From contig NZ_BMTR01000008.1 of NCBI RefSeq assembly GCF_014649775.1, positions 306,676 to 370,675 of the forward strand: DNA of 64,000 nt, written 5' to 3'. Below are positions 23,003 to 31,875 of the stretch, piece after piece. Both the position numbers and the translations under genes were made by a program. The notes under the pieces are model-generated. The model saw only the letters and a program-made list of their open reading frames with translations, did no database searches and was not told the DNA's origin. Position 1 is the first letter of the stretch, and the number at the start of each line of letters is the position of its first letter. Source of the DNA: Streptomyces longisporoflavus. Its GTDB lineage: Bacteria > Actinomycetota > Actinomycetes > Streptomycetales > Streptomycetaceae.

Positions 23003-25545
23003 GAGGTGGCCTGTGCGGAGAGGTCCGGCAGGACCGGGGGTCCGCCCGACGCGGCCCGCAGGGTGAGGACCATGGTGAGGCCCCCGCCCGGGGTGTCCTC
23101 CGCCTCCAGCGTGCCGCCCATGGACTCCACGAAGCCGCGTGCGACCGCGAGACCCAGGCCCACGCCCGCGCCGCGCGGGGCGTCGCCGTAGCGCTGGAAG
23201 GGCTCGAAGATGCGGTCCTTGGCGGCATCGGGGACGCCGGGGCCACGGTCCACGACACGCAGTTCGACGCGGTCGCCGAGGGCGCTCGCGGAGACCAGGA
23301 CCGGTTCGGCGTCGAGGCTGTACTTGACCGCGTTCTCGACGATGTTGGCGACCGCCCGCTCCAGGAGTCCCTTGTCGACGGTGACCATGGGCAGCGTCTC
23401 GGGGATGTCGAGGTCGGCGCTGCCGTCCGGGACGCCGCCGAGCGCCATCGGGACCACCTCGTCCAGGTCGATCTCGCGGATCAGCGGGGTGACCGTGCCG
23501 GTCTGCAGGCGTGACATGTCCAGGAGGTTGCCGACCAGGTGGTCAAGGCGGTCGGCGCCGTCCTCGATGCCTTCGAGGAGCTCGGCCTGGTCCTCCTCGG
23601 ACCAGGCGACGTCGTCGGAGCGCAGGGAGGAGACGGCGGCCTTGATGCCCGCGAGGGGCGTACGCAGGTCGTGGCTTACGGCGGCGAGCAGCGCGGTGCG
23701 GATGCGGTTGCCCTCGGCGAGGGTGCGGGCCTGCTGTGCCTCGTCCTGGAGGCGCCGGCGGTCCAGGACGACGACGGCCTGTGCGGCGAAGGCGGCGAGT
23801 ACCCTGCGGTCCTCGGCGGGCAGGACCCGGCCGGACAGGGCGAGCGCCATGTGGTCGCCGACCGGCATGTCCACGTCCGCGTCCTCGGGTCGGTCGAGCG
23901 GACGGCCGTCGCCGACGCGGCCCGCGCAGGTCCAGGGGGCGACGTCGCCGGCCCGCTCCAGGAGGGCCACGGAGTCCATGCTGAAGGTCTCGCGCACGCG
24001 TTCGAGCAGGGCGTCCAGGCTGGTCTCGCCGCGCAGCACGCTGCCCGCGAGGAAGGAGAGTATTTCCGACTCCGCGCGCAGCCGGGCGGCCTGGTGGGTG
24101 CGGCGGGCGGCGAGGTCCACCACGGAGGCGACGGAGATCGCGACGCCCACGAAGACGACTATCGCGACGATGTTCTTGGAGTCGGAGATCGTCCACAGGT
24201 GCCGCGGCGGCGCGAAGTAGTAGTTCAGGAGCAGCGAGCCGAAGGCCGCCGACGCCAGGGCCGGCAGGAGGCCGCCGAGCAGGGCGGCGGCGACCGTGAG
24301 CGTCAGGAACAGGAGCATGTCGTTGGCGAGGCCGAGATCGGCGTCGACATGGGTCAGGAGCAGCGTCAGGAGCGCCGGACCGCCGACGCCGACCAGCCAG
24401 CCCCAGATGGACCGGGAGCGCCCGAGCCGTGCCCCGCGCGCCACGGGCAGGCCGCGCCCCTTGGCCACCTCGTCGTGCGTGACGATGTGGACGTCCAGGT
24501 CGGGGCCGGACTCGCGGGCGACCGTGGCGCCTACGCCGGGTCCGAAGATGTACTGCCAGGTCTTGCGGCGCGAGGAGCCGAGGACGATCTGGGTGGCGTT
24601 GACGCCGCGGGAGAAGTCGAGCAGCGCCGCGGGTATGTCGTCGCCCACCACGTGATGGAAGGTGCCGCCCAGGTCCTCCACCAGCGTGCGCTGGACGGCG
24701 AGCTCCTTGGGCGACGCGGCGGTCAGTCCGTCGCTGCGGGCGATGTAGACGGCGAGGATCTCGCTGCCGGAGCCCTTGGCGGCCATCCGCGACGCGCGGC
24801 GGATCAGCGTGCGGCCCTCGGGGCCGCCGGTCAGGCCGACGGCGATGCGCTCGCGGGCCTGCCAGGTGGAGCGGATGCCGTGCTCGCCGCGGTACTGCTG
24901 GAGGTATTCGTCGACCCGGTCGGCGACCCAGAGCAGCGCGAGTTCGCGCAGGGCGGTGAGGTTGCCGGGCCGGAAGTAGTTGGACAGGGCCGCGTCGACC
25001 CGGTCGGGCTTGTAGATGTTGCCGTGCGCCATGCGGCGGCGCAGCGCCTGGGGCGACATGTCGACCAGCTCGATCTGGTCCGCGCGCCGCACCACCTCGT
25101 CGGGGACGGTCTCGCGCTGGCGTACGCCGGTGATCGACTCGACGACGTCGCCGAGGGACTCCAGGTGCTGGATGTTCACGGTGGAGACGACGTCGATGCC
25201 CGCGGCGAGCAGCTCCTCGACGTCCTGCCAGCGCTTGGCGTTGCGGGAGCCGGGGACGTTCGTGTGCGCCAGTTCGTCCACGAGGGCGACGACCGGGGCC
25301 CGCTCCAGGACGGCGTCCACGTCCATCTCGGTGAACAGGGTGCCGCGGTAGTCGAGATCCTTGCGGGGCACCTGCTCCAGACCGTGCAGCATCACTTCGG
25401 TACGGGGCCTGTCGTGGTGCTCCACGAAGGCGACCACGCAGTCGGTGCCACGCTCGATGCGGCGGTGCGCCTCGGACAGCATCGCGTACGTCTTGCCGAC
25501 GCCCGGTGCCGAACCGAGGTATATCCGAAGCTTGCCGCGTGCCAT
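22999..25545 (-). CDS. kdpD: Sensor histidine kinase KdpD
   Basis: The 848-residue kinase has the KdpD-specific N-terminal domain with a Walker A loop GSAPGVGKTYAML. A universal-stress-like domain (RIAVGLTGGPEGRTLIRRAS) follows, then four closely packed TM segments (IWGWLVGVGGPALLTLLLTH to FVGVAISVASVVDLA), a GAF-like region, the phospho-acceptor AVSHDLRTPLAGIK and a HATPase (NIVENAVKYSLD, GVGLGLAVARGF). It senses K+ limitation and turgor and phosphorylates KdpE. The ATG at 25545 (MARGKLRIYLG) is preferred over the open-frame start at 25674. Confidence 0.94.
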   Translation of the reverse strand: MARGKLRIYLGSAPGVGKTYAMLSEAHRRIERGTDCVVAFVEHHDRPRTEVMLHGLEQVPRKDLDYRGTLFTEMDVDAVLERAPVVALVDELAHTNVPGSRNAKRWQDVEELLAAGIDVVSTVNIQHLESLGDVVESITGVRQRETVPDEVVRRADQIELVDMSPQALRRRMAHGNIYKPDRVDAALSNYFRPGNLTALRELALLWVADRVDEYLQQYRGEHGIRSTWQARERIAVGLTGGPEGRTLIRRASRMAAKGSGSEILAVYIARSDGLTAASPKELAVQRTLVEDLGGTFHHVVGDDIPAALLDFSRGVNATQIVLGSSRRKTWQYIFGPGVGATVARESGPDLDVHIVTHDEVAKGRGLPVARGARLGRSRSIWGWLVGVGGPALLTLLLTHVDADLGLANDMLLFLTLTVAAALLGGLLPALASAAFGSLLLNYYFAPPRHLWTISDSKNIVAIVVFVGVAISVASVVDLAARRTHQAARLRAESEILSFLAGSVLRGETSLDALLERVRETFSMDSVALLERAGDVAPWTCAGRVGDGRPLDRPEDADVDMPVGDHMALALSGRVLPAEDRRVLAAFAAQAVVVLDRRRLQDEAQQARTLAEGNRIRTALLAAVSHDLRTPLAGIKAAVSSLRSDDVAWSEEDQAELLEGIEDGADRLDHLVGNLLDMSRLQTGTVTPLIREIDLDEVVPMALGGVPDGSADLDIPETLPMVTVDKGLLERAVANIVENAVKYSLDAEPVLVSASALGDRVELRVVDRGPGVPDAAKDRIFEPFQRYGDAPRGAGVGLGLAVARGFVESMGGTLEAEDTPGGGLTMVLTLRAASGGPPVLPDLSAQATS

Positions 25546-25678
25546 GGCCCCATTGTCTTCCCGAATCCGCTCTGTACGCAGCGTCGACTTTACGACCAAC
25601 AATTCCCGCGAATCGGACGAAGGTGCGACCGGGAGCGCTCTTTGACGCAACCCTGATGGCGGCGCCCGCGCCATGGCG

Positions 25679-26359
25679 TCAGCGCTCGACGATCCCGCCG
25701 TCGCTCAGTTCGAGGACCCGGTCGGCCAGGTCGAGCAGGCCCGCGTCGTGCGTGGCGACCAGGGCGGTGACGCCCTCGCCGCGCACCACGGCACGCAGCA
25801 GCTCCATCACCGCGAGCCCGGTCTCGGCGTCCAGCTGGCCGGTGGGCTCGTCCGCGATGAGCAGGGAGGGCTTGTTGGCGAGCGCGCGGGCGATCGCCAC
25901 GCGCTGCTGCTGTCCTCCGGAGAGCTCGCCCGGCCGCTGCTCGGCGTGGTCGGCGAGTCCGACGAGGGCGAGCAGCAGCGCGACGCGCTCCTCGCGCGCC
26001 CGGGGGTCGGTCTTGCGGAGCCGGAGGGGTACGCCGACGTTCTCGGCGGCGGTGAGGATCGGGATGAGTCCGAAAGACTGGAAGATGAAGCCGACGCGGT
26101 CGCGGCGCAGCTCCAGGAGGCCGTCCTCGCCGAGTTCCGCGAGGTCGAGCCCTTCTACGGTGATCTTGCCCGCGTCCGGGGTGTCGAGCCCGCCGACGAG
26201 GTTGAGCAGGGTGGTCTTGCCGGACCCCGACCGTCCCTTCAGGGCGACGAGCTCACCGCGCGGGACGGCGAAGGAGACACCGCGCAAGGCGTGCACGGCG
26301 GAGGCGCCGCTGCCGTACGTCCGGCGCAGGTCCTCGACGACGACCGCGCTCTCGGCCAT
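25679..26359 (-). CDS. ABC transporter ATPase, MacB/LolD type
   Basis: The 226-residue ATPase has Walker A GRSGSGKTTLLN, Q-loop FQSFGLIP, signature ELSGGQQQRVAIARAL, Walker B LLIADEPTG and the H-loop VATHD. The size and motifs fit the LolD/MacB group that pairs with FtsX-type permeases. No permease gene is adjacent. The nearest ones are the two large FtsX-type genes 2.4 kb and more upstream, so it may share one of them or be an orphan. GGGGAG lies before the ATG. Confidence 0.92.
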   Translation of the reverse strand: MAESAVVVEDLRRTYGSGASAVHALRGVSFAVPRGELVALKGRSGSGKTTLLNLVGGLDTPDAGKITVEGLDLAELGEDGLLELRRDRVGFIFQSFGLIPILTAAENVGVPLRLRKTDPRAREERVALLLALVGLADHAEQRPGELSGGQQQRVAIARALANKPSLLIADEPTGQLDAETGLAVMELLRAVVRGEGVTALVATHDAGLLDLADRVLELSDGGIVER

Positions 26360-26436
26360 GCGCACTCCCCCCGTGCGGCCCCTGTGGGGCCGGGCGCCAG
26401 TATGGTCACCGCACGCCCGGCCCGACAAGGTCCGGA

Positions 26437-27678
26437 TCAGCCCGGGTTGTCCGCGTGGGTCAGGGTCTCCCAGGCGACGAACAGGTTGTTGGAGCCTGCC
26501 GGGCGGTTGCGCTCGGTGAGCTTCTGGGTGTTGGTCATGGCATGGCCGAGCCGGCTGTGCAGCGCGTTGTAGCCGACCTCCGTGACGGGCCCGAGGCCCC
26601 GGTGGACCGAACCGCCGCAGAGCGAGCTCGGCGGGGCCTCGCCCAGTTCGTACTTGGCGTGGAAGCCGAGCCCCTGTCGCAGCCGCTCCCCGACATCCGT
26701 CCTGTACAGATCTTCGCCCTGGATACGGCTGGTCTCGGCGACGTGGGAGATCGCGGAGAGGCCGTATCCGGTGTGGGTGAAGTCGCGGCACGTCTCCTGG
26801 GTGAGCCCGGTGGTGAAGGTGCCCTGGCCCTGCCAGTACTTGACGATCTTCGCGCGGGTGTCCAGGTTCTGGCTCGGCACGGTCCTGGGCAGCTCGCCGT
26901 CGGACGCGAGATAGACGTACGCGGCGGTACGCGTGCGGAACTTCGCCATCGCCTTGTCGTACGCCCCCTTGTCCTCGATGAAGACGGAGATGCCGATGGC
27001 GGCCTCCATCATCGACAGCTCCCAGTTGCCGTTGGAGTTGGAGCCGTTGATGATCTCGGGCAGGTAGACGTCGCGCAGCATCGTCGCGAAGCGGCCGGAG
27101 TTGGCCCAGCCGCCGGTGTACGTGTGCTTGATGATCTCGGCGGCCCTGGGCCAGGACGAGCCCGCCCAGCCGGTCTGGAGGGGGGCGTTGCTGTTGGTGT
27201 GGTCCTTGATGGTGGCGGGCCAGGCGTCCATCAGCTCGATGGACTTCTTGGCGTAGCGCTCGTCACGGGTGATGTACCAGGCGAGAGCCGTGGTGTACGC
27301 GGCTATCGCGTCCTCGCGCTCGTCGGTGCAGCCGTAGTCCGGGTCTGAATAGGAGCCGCATTCCACGACCGCGCGGGGCTTGGGCGTGCGCGACAGGGAG
27401 GCGTACCTGCTCCCCATCATCTGGTCGTAGGCGCCTTTCCAGGGCTGGGCGCCGGCGTTGACCTTCTCCCTGGTGAAGTCCAGCTGGCCGCGGGAGACGG
27501 TGACTCCGGGGTGCACGAAGGTGCCGGGCGCTGCGTCGGCGCGTTCGGCGCCGGGCCAGGCGAGGAGGGCGGCGACCAGGGCGGTCACCACGGTGGCGAG
27601 GGTCGCGAGGAGCGGCGTGCGGGGTCTGCGGTGGTGGCGCACGGGTGTGGGGGTGTGAGCCATGCGAAGGCCATCCAT
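26437..27678 (-). CDS. Secreted alginate-lyase-family polysaccharide lyase
   Basis: The 413-residue protein has an N-terminal signal peptide (Arg/His-rich start, then LLATLATVVTALVAALLAWP, with cleavage near ADAAPG). A predominantly helical alginate_lyase (PL5-like) domain follows, with NSNAPLQTGWAGSSWPRAAE, NGSNSNGNWELSMMEAAIGI and HTGYGLSAISHVAETSRIQG. Lyases of this fold cleave uronate polysaccharides by beta-elimination outside the cell; the actual polysaccharide is uncertain because many actinomycete members are uncharacterised. Two starts are possible, 27678 (used) and 27663. A good promoter lies upstream at 27729-27757. Confidence 0.82.
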   Translation of the reverse strand: MDGLRMAHTPTPVRHHRRPRTPLLATLATVVTALVAALLAWPGAERADAAPGTFVHPGVTVSRGQLDFTREKVNAGAQPWKGAYDQMMGSRYASLSRTPKPRAVVECGSYSDPDYGCTDEREDAIAAYTTALAWYITRDERYAKKSIELMDAWPATIKDHTNSNAPLQTGWAGSSWPRAAEIIKHTYTGGWANSGRFATMLRDVYLPEIINGSNSNGNWELSMMEAAIGISVFIEDKGAYDKAMAKFRTRTAAYVYLASDGELPRTVPSQNLDTRAKIVKYWQGQGTFTTGLTQETCRDFTHTGYGLSAISHVAETSRIQGEDLYRTDVGERLRQGLGFHAKYELGEAPPSSLCGGSVHRGLGPVTEVGYNALHSRLGHAMTNTQKLTERNRPAGSNNLFVAWETLTHADNPG

Positions 27679-27728
27679 TCTCGTATGTGAACTTCAAGTG
27701 CCTTTCTGAACACGCGTGTTGGGCCGAG

Positions 27729-27757
27729 ACCATAGGTACGGACCAGGCTTCCGTCAA
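27729..27757 (-). promoter_or_regulatory. Probable promoter of the lyase gene
   Basis: On the minus strand TTGACG (27757-27752) and TATGGT (27734-27729) are separated by exactly 17 bases. This is a near-consensus vegetative promoter about 50 bases before the lyase start. Confidence 0.7.
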
Positions 27758-27802
27758 GGCGTGAAGCCGGGGGTTGCGTACATGAGAAGACGCAGCTCCT
27801 GC

Positions 27803-28759
27803 TCAGGGGGCAGGCGGCGCGGAATCCGGGCTCTCGCCCCAGACGCCGATGTGGTCCGGCTCCTCCGTGAGGCGTACGCGCCCCCGCAGCCCGTACCGCT
27901 CGACGTAGTCGCGCGGCAGCTGCAACCGTCCCGCACGGTCCAGAACCGTGAACTCCTCGCCCGTGCCGCCCTGTTCCCGCAGGGTCTCCGTGGAGGTACG
28001 GCCGTCCCGGATGCGCACCGTGCGGCGGACCTGTCCGGAGACGAGCGGGTCGTGCGTGACGACCAGGACGGTCGCGCCGAGCTCCTCGTTGGCCCGGCGC
28101 AGAGCGGCGAACACCTCCTCGCCGCTGGTCGTGTCCAGCTCGCCGGTGGGCTCGTCGGCCAGGAGCACGCGCGGGGAGTTGGCGGAGGCGACCGCCACGG
28201 CGACGCGCTGCTGTTCACCGCCGGACAGCTCGCCGGGCCGCCGGTCGCGGCAGTACGCGACGCCGAGCACGCCGAGCAGTTCGGCGGCCCGCGCCGCGCG
28301 CTCGCGGCGGGGCACGCGCGCGTACTTCATCGGCAGCGCGACGTTCTCCAGTGCGGTGAGGTACGGCAGCAGGTTGCGCCCGGTCTGCTGCCACACGAAG
28401 CCGACGGTGGCCCTGCGGTAGCCCAGGCGCTCGCGGCGGCCCATGGAGAGCAGATCGTGCCCGGCGACCTTCGCCCGTCCCGCGGTCGGCAGATCCAGCC
28501 CCGACAGGATCGACAGGAGGGTGGATTTGCCGGACCCGGACGCGCCCACGAGGGCCATGCACTCCCCTTCGCCGACCACCAGGTCGAGCCCCTGAAGGGC
28601 CTGCACCTCCACCTTGTCGGTGCGATAGACACGTACGAGGTTGTCGCACACGACAAGGCCCTCGTCCCCGGCGGGACGGCGCGCGGCGTTCGCGCGGGCC
28701 TCCAGATCGGCGAGCTCAGGCGGCTCAGGCGGCTCAGGCGGCTCAGGCAGCTCAGTCAT
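27803..28759 (-). CDS. ABC transporter ATPase with C-terminal AbrB-like segment
   Basis: The 318-residue protein starts with a Pro-Glu repeat (PEPPEPPEPPE). The ATPase domain has GASGSGKSTLLS, the Q-loop VWQQTGRNLLP, ELSGGEQQRVAVAVA, LLADEPTGELD and VVTHD. About 85 further residues follow, including FTVLDRAGRLQLPRDYVERY, which resembles a SpoVT/AbrB-type swapped-hairpin module. Ordinary LolD/MacB ATPases end near residue 230. Its start overlaps the FtsX gene by 8 bases, so ATPase and permease are made together as a MacB-like exporter or extraction complex. Confidence 0.88.
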   Translation of the reverse strand: MTELPEPPEPPEPPELADLEARANAARRPAGDEGLVVCDNLVRVYRTDKVEVQALQGLDLVVGEGECMALVGASGSGKSTLLSILSGLDLPTAGRAKVAGHDLLSMGRRERLGYRRATVGFVWQQTGRNLLPYLTALENVALPMKYARVPRRERAARAAELLGVLGVAYCRDRRPGELSGGEQQRVAVAVASANSPRVLLADEPTGELDTTSGEEVFAALRRANEELGATVLVVTHDPLVSGQVRRTVRIRDGRTSTETLREQGGTGEEFTVLDRAGRLQLPRDYVERYGLRGRVRLTEEPDHIGVWGESPDSAPPAP

Positions 28760-31514
28760 CGTGTCTCCCCATTCGCAGCACGGCTCCGAGGCCCCGCCGC
28801 CGTCCCAGCCACGTCTCCGCGCCCACCGCCGCGGCCATCAGGACCACGGTGCCCGCGGCCAGGGCCGCGGTGAACAGCGCGTCGGTCCGCGGGGCGGGCG
28901 CGGCGGGCCCGCCGGTGAACTCCCGCAGGTCGAGCGCGGGTCCGAGCAGCTGCGGCAGGGTCAGGCCGAGCGCGACGCCGCCGGCCACGGCCGCCAGCAC
29001 CAGGGGCAGCAGCTGGAGCAGATGCAGCCCGGCGGTGGCGCGGGCGTCCAGTCCCAGCGTGCGAAGGCGGGCCGCGGTGCTGCCGCGCGCGGGGGCGGAC
29101 AGCAGGAGTTCGAGCACGAGGGCCAGCAGCGCGAGGAGCACGGCAAGGGCCGTACAGGCGGTGTACGCGGTGGTCAGGGCCGCGGTCAACCCGTCGTCGT
29201 CGGCCTCGGCCTGCTCCTCGGCACGGACGCGCAGCTCGCCGGTGGCGGTGCCGGGCGCGGTGCGCGGGACGACGGAGCGCAGTTCGGAGACGTCCAGGTG
29301 CGGCCCGTACAGCAAGAGGGCGGACTCCTCGAACTCCCCCGCGTCGAAGCCCTCCAGATCCCGGTTGTCGGTCAGCAGGAGGTGCTCCCTGCCCTCGGCG
29401 GCGGCGCGCACGGGGCCGAGCACGGGGTCGTTCCGCACGGCGTCGGGCAGGGCGCCGACCACACGCAGGCGACGCTCCTTGCCGTGCACGGTGATGGTGA
29501 GGAGATCTCCGGCGTCGGCGGCATCGGCGAGCACACGAATGTCCGGAGGGCGGCTGCCGCGGCCGTGCCGGGCGGACTTGCGCTTGCCCTCGCCCTCGCC
29601 GAGTCCCGCGTCCCGTAGTGCGCGGGCGGCCGGGGAACGCGGCGTCGCTGTCCGGAGTTTCGCGGTGTCGATGCCCACCAGGCTCGCGATGCCGTAGCGC
29701 CCCCCGTCGGTGCCGCTCACCGGGTCGACCCGCAACTGGCGCACCGCCGCCGTTTCCCGCACTCCACGCGCGCGTGCCAGGCGGCCCGCGGTGTCGGGGT
29801 CGCGGCCGGCTCCCAGGAAGGCGGCGTCGGCGCCCACCCGCCACGCGACCGCGTCCCGCCGCCCCTCCGTCAGCGTCCCGGCGACAAGGCCGCCGAACAC
29901 GGCACCGGCCAGCGTCACCACCAGGACGAGCAGCGCGAGCGCCCTGGCGGGGGCCTCCTTGGCGGCCCGGGAGAACGCGATGAGGGCCACGGCTCCGCGG
30001 CCCCGGCCGGCCCAGCGGGCGGCGAGGCGTACCGGCAAGGGGTAGAGGCGGACCAGTACGACGACCGTGGCCAGCCCGAGCAGCACGGGCACCGCGGCGA
30101 GCAAGGGATCGCCGCCCGCATCCCCCTCGGTCCCCCGGGCCCGGAGCGCGAAGACGCCCGCGAGGGCGAGAACGACCACGCCCGCCTCGGCGACGGCCCG
30201 CCGTCCTCTGCCGGCGCCCTTGTCCCGCAGAAGCGCCCGGTCCCGTACGGCCCACCAGGTCAGCAGGGGCAGCACCAGCCACACGCTCACGGCAACGAGC
30301 AGCCCGAGCCCGTACGCGGATGACGCCCCCGGCAGCAACGCGGCGACCGCGCAGCCGCCGCCGTACCCCAGCAGCACGGCCGGAGCGGTCTCCGCGGCCC
30401 GCCCCAGGGCGAGGCCCGTGGCCGACGCTCCACGCGCGCGTTGCAGCCGGTGGACGTCGAGCCTGCGTCGTACGGACAGCAGCGCACCGACCACGACGGC
30501 GGCGAACCCGACCGCCGTCACCGAGGCGAGCGCGAAGGAGATCACGACAGTGCCCTGCCGCCACTGCCGCTGGAACCCGGCCACGGCGTCCGGCAGTTCG
30601 GTGGCGCTCTCCGTCTCGGTCGCCGGATGCGTGCCGAGGGCGCAGGGCATGCTCTGGGTGACCATGCCGAGGTCGCACGTGACGCTCCGCACGGACTCCG
30701 GATAGCGGAGCATGAGGCGCTCGAAATCACGCCCGCCCTGATCACCGACGAAGCGCGCGGCGTCGCCGCCGGGGTCGAGCCGCATGCCCCAGATCACGGT
30801 CAGCTCGGCGTTCGCCTGGCTCTGCAGGACTTCGGCGCCGCGCGGCGCGAGGAGGGCGCCCGCGTATCGGACCGCGCCGTCCGTACCGCCGCGGGGGCCC
30901 CGTGCGGGGCGCGCGAGGAGGGGTTGTTCGCTCCAGAGGCGGCGGTCGCTCCCGGCGGCGTAGAACCCGACGACGCGTGCCTTCGCGTCCACGTTCTCCA
31001 AGGCGCCGGGGCCGAGCTTCAGTTCCTGCCCGAGCCGCAGCTTCATCGCGTCACGGGTGTGGGTGGAGACGGCGATCTCCACGACGCGGCCGTGCGGGGC
31101 CGGGGCGGGGGCCGGGGGCCGCCCTGCGGCGTACGCGGGGCGTGGTGGGGCGTCGGAGGCGTATACGAGGGACAGGGTGGTGCCGTCGCCGGTCCGTACG
31201 TTGGGCAGGGCGATCCGGGTCGAGTCGTGCGCGAGGTCTGGGCGCAGGGGCGCGGGGGCGGCGTTCTCGATGACGGTCGAGAGTCGCCGCAGATCGGCGT
31301 CCAGCTCGCTCTCCGCGCCGGTTCTCTCCACCTCGGGCCCGAACCGTACGCGGTGCGTGAGGCCGGGCGCGTCGCGCTGCGCTTGCTCTAGCCGTGACGC
31401 CAGAGCATGTCCGGCCGCGCGCTCCAGCAGTCCCGCTCCTCCTACGGCCACGGCGGCGAGCACCAGCACAAATATGGCCAGGCAGCCTCGGAGCCCCCAC
31501 TCCCCCCACCTCAC
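28752..31514 (-). CDS. FtsX-type ABC permease (MacB-like), operon with ATPase
   Basis: The 920-residue protein has an N-terminal TM (LRGCLAIFVLVLAAVAVGGA) and a large extracytoplasmic domain. A block of TMs around residues 320-560 includes FSRAAKEAPARALALLVLVV. A second extracytoplasmic domain and a final three-TM FtsX unit (ALAVLLALLALVLELLLSAP to TGTVVLMAAAVGAETWLG region) follow. The open frame extends to 31856, but the GTG at 31514 has GGGAGG eight bases upstream and directly precedes the first TM, so it is chosen. It overlaps the ATPase gene. The substrate is unknown. Confidence 0.82.
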   Translation of the reverse strand: MRWGEWGLRGCLAIFVLVLAAVAVGGAGLLERAAGHALASRLEQAQRDAPGLTHRVRFGPEVERTGAESELDADLRRLSTVIENAAPAPLRPDLAHDSTRIALPNVRTGDGTTLSLVYASDAPPRPAYAAGRPPAPAPAPHGRVVEIAVSTHTRDAMKLRLGQELKLGPGALENVDAKARVVGFYAAGSDRRLWSEQPLLARPARGPRGGTDGAVRYAGALLAPRGAEVLQSQANAELTVIWGMRLDPGGDAARFVGDQGGRDFERLMLRYPESVRSVTCDLGMVTQSMPCALGTHPATETESATELPDAVAGFQRQWRQGTVVISFALASVTAVGFAAVVVGALLSVRRRLDVHRLQRARGASATGLALGRAAETAPAVLLGYGGGCAVAALLPGASSAYGLGLLVAVSVWLVLPLLTWWAVRDRALLRDKGAGRGRRAVAEAGVVVLALAGVFALRARGTEGDAGGDPLLAAVPVLLGLATVVVLVRLYPLPVRLAARWAGRGRGAVALIAFSRAAKEAPARALALLVLVVTLAGAVFGGLVAGTLTEGRRDAVAWRVGADAAFLGAGRDPDTAGRLARARGVRETAAVRQLRVDPVSGTDGGRYGIASLVGIDTAKLRTATPRSPAARALRDAGLGEGEGKRKSARHGRGSRPPDIRVLADAADAGDLLTITVHGKERRLRVVGALPDAVRNDPVLGPVRAAAEGREHLLLTDNRDLEGFDAGEFEESALLLYGPHLDVSELRSVVPRTAPGTATGELRVRAEEQAEADDDGLTAALTTAYTACTALAVLLALLALVLELLLSAPARGSTAARLRTLGLDARATAGLHLLQLLPLVLAAVAGGVALGLTLPQLLGPALDLREFTGGPAAPAPRTDALFTAALAAGTVVLMAAAVGAETWLGRRRGLGAVLRMGRHDD

Positions 31515-31875
31515 GGGCGCCGCCTCCCGATCCAGTCCCTCCGCGTCCGCCCTGACCGGACGGGCTCTCCCACCCGCCCGCCCGATTGCCCCGCGTCCTC
31601 GGGGCGGGGAACTTGCAGGAGGCCACCCACACCGCACCCACAGTCGGCCGCACGCGCGAAGGGGGCGAAGGGGTGTGCCGGTAATTCCGCCCGGGGCAAG
31701 GTTCGCAGGACTCCCGGGCCGAAGCGGACACTCGCCGCCGCCCAGCAGCGGACGGCGGGGCGGGACATACCGGCGCGGCCCCACACCAACGACCGGAACA
31801 GAGCAGCACCTCGCCCCGCAGCCAGCCCAACGTCCCAAACGCCCCAACCGCCCCAACCGCCCCCGGCGCGCCCCC
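31515..31875. other. Spacer between the two FtsX-type genes
   Basis: This 361-base stretch has no convincing gene. The long frames across it are extensions of flanking ORFs with no ribosome binding site. It contains a C-rich run with repeated CCCCAACCGCC near 31840-31865. A promoter for the FtsX/ATPase operon may lie here, but no clear -35/-10 pair was found. Confidence 0.5.

Noticed and set aside
23539..25656. Long plus-strand frame (705 codons) opposite kdpD
   Set aside because: Antisense shadow of kdpD created by high-GC codon bias; the kdpD frame has full family motifs and this one none.
25679..28759. Possible antibiotic-resistance ABC-F or drug ABC system
   Set aside because: Both ATPases are single-domain LolD/MacB type next to FtsX-like permeases, not ABC-F or drug exporters.
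31515..31856. N-terminal extension of the FtsX-type permease
   Set aside because: Gly/Arg/Pro-rich with no conserved look, while a GTG with an ideal GGGAGG lies at 31514 just before the first TM.
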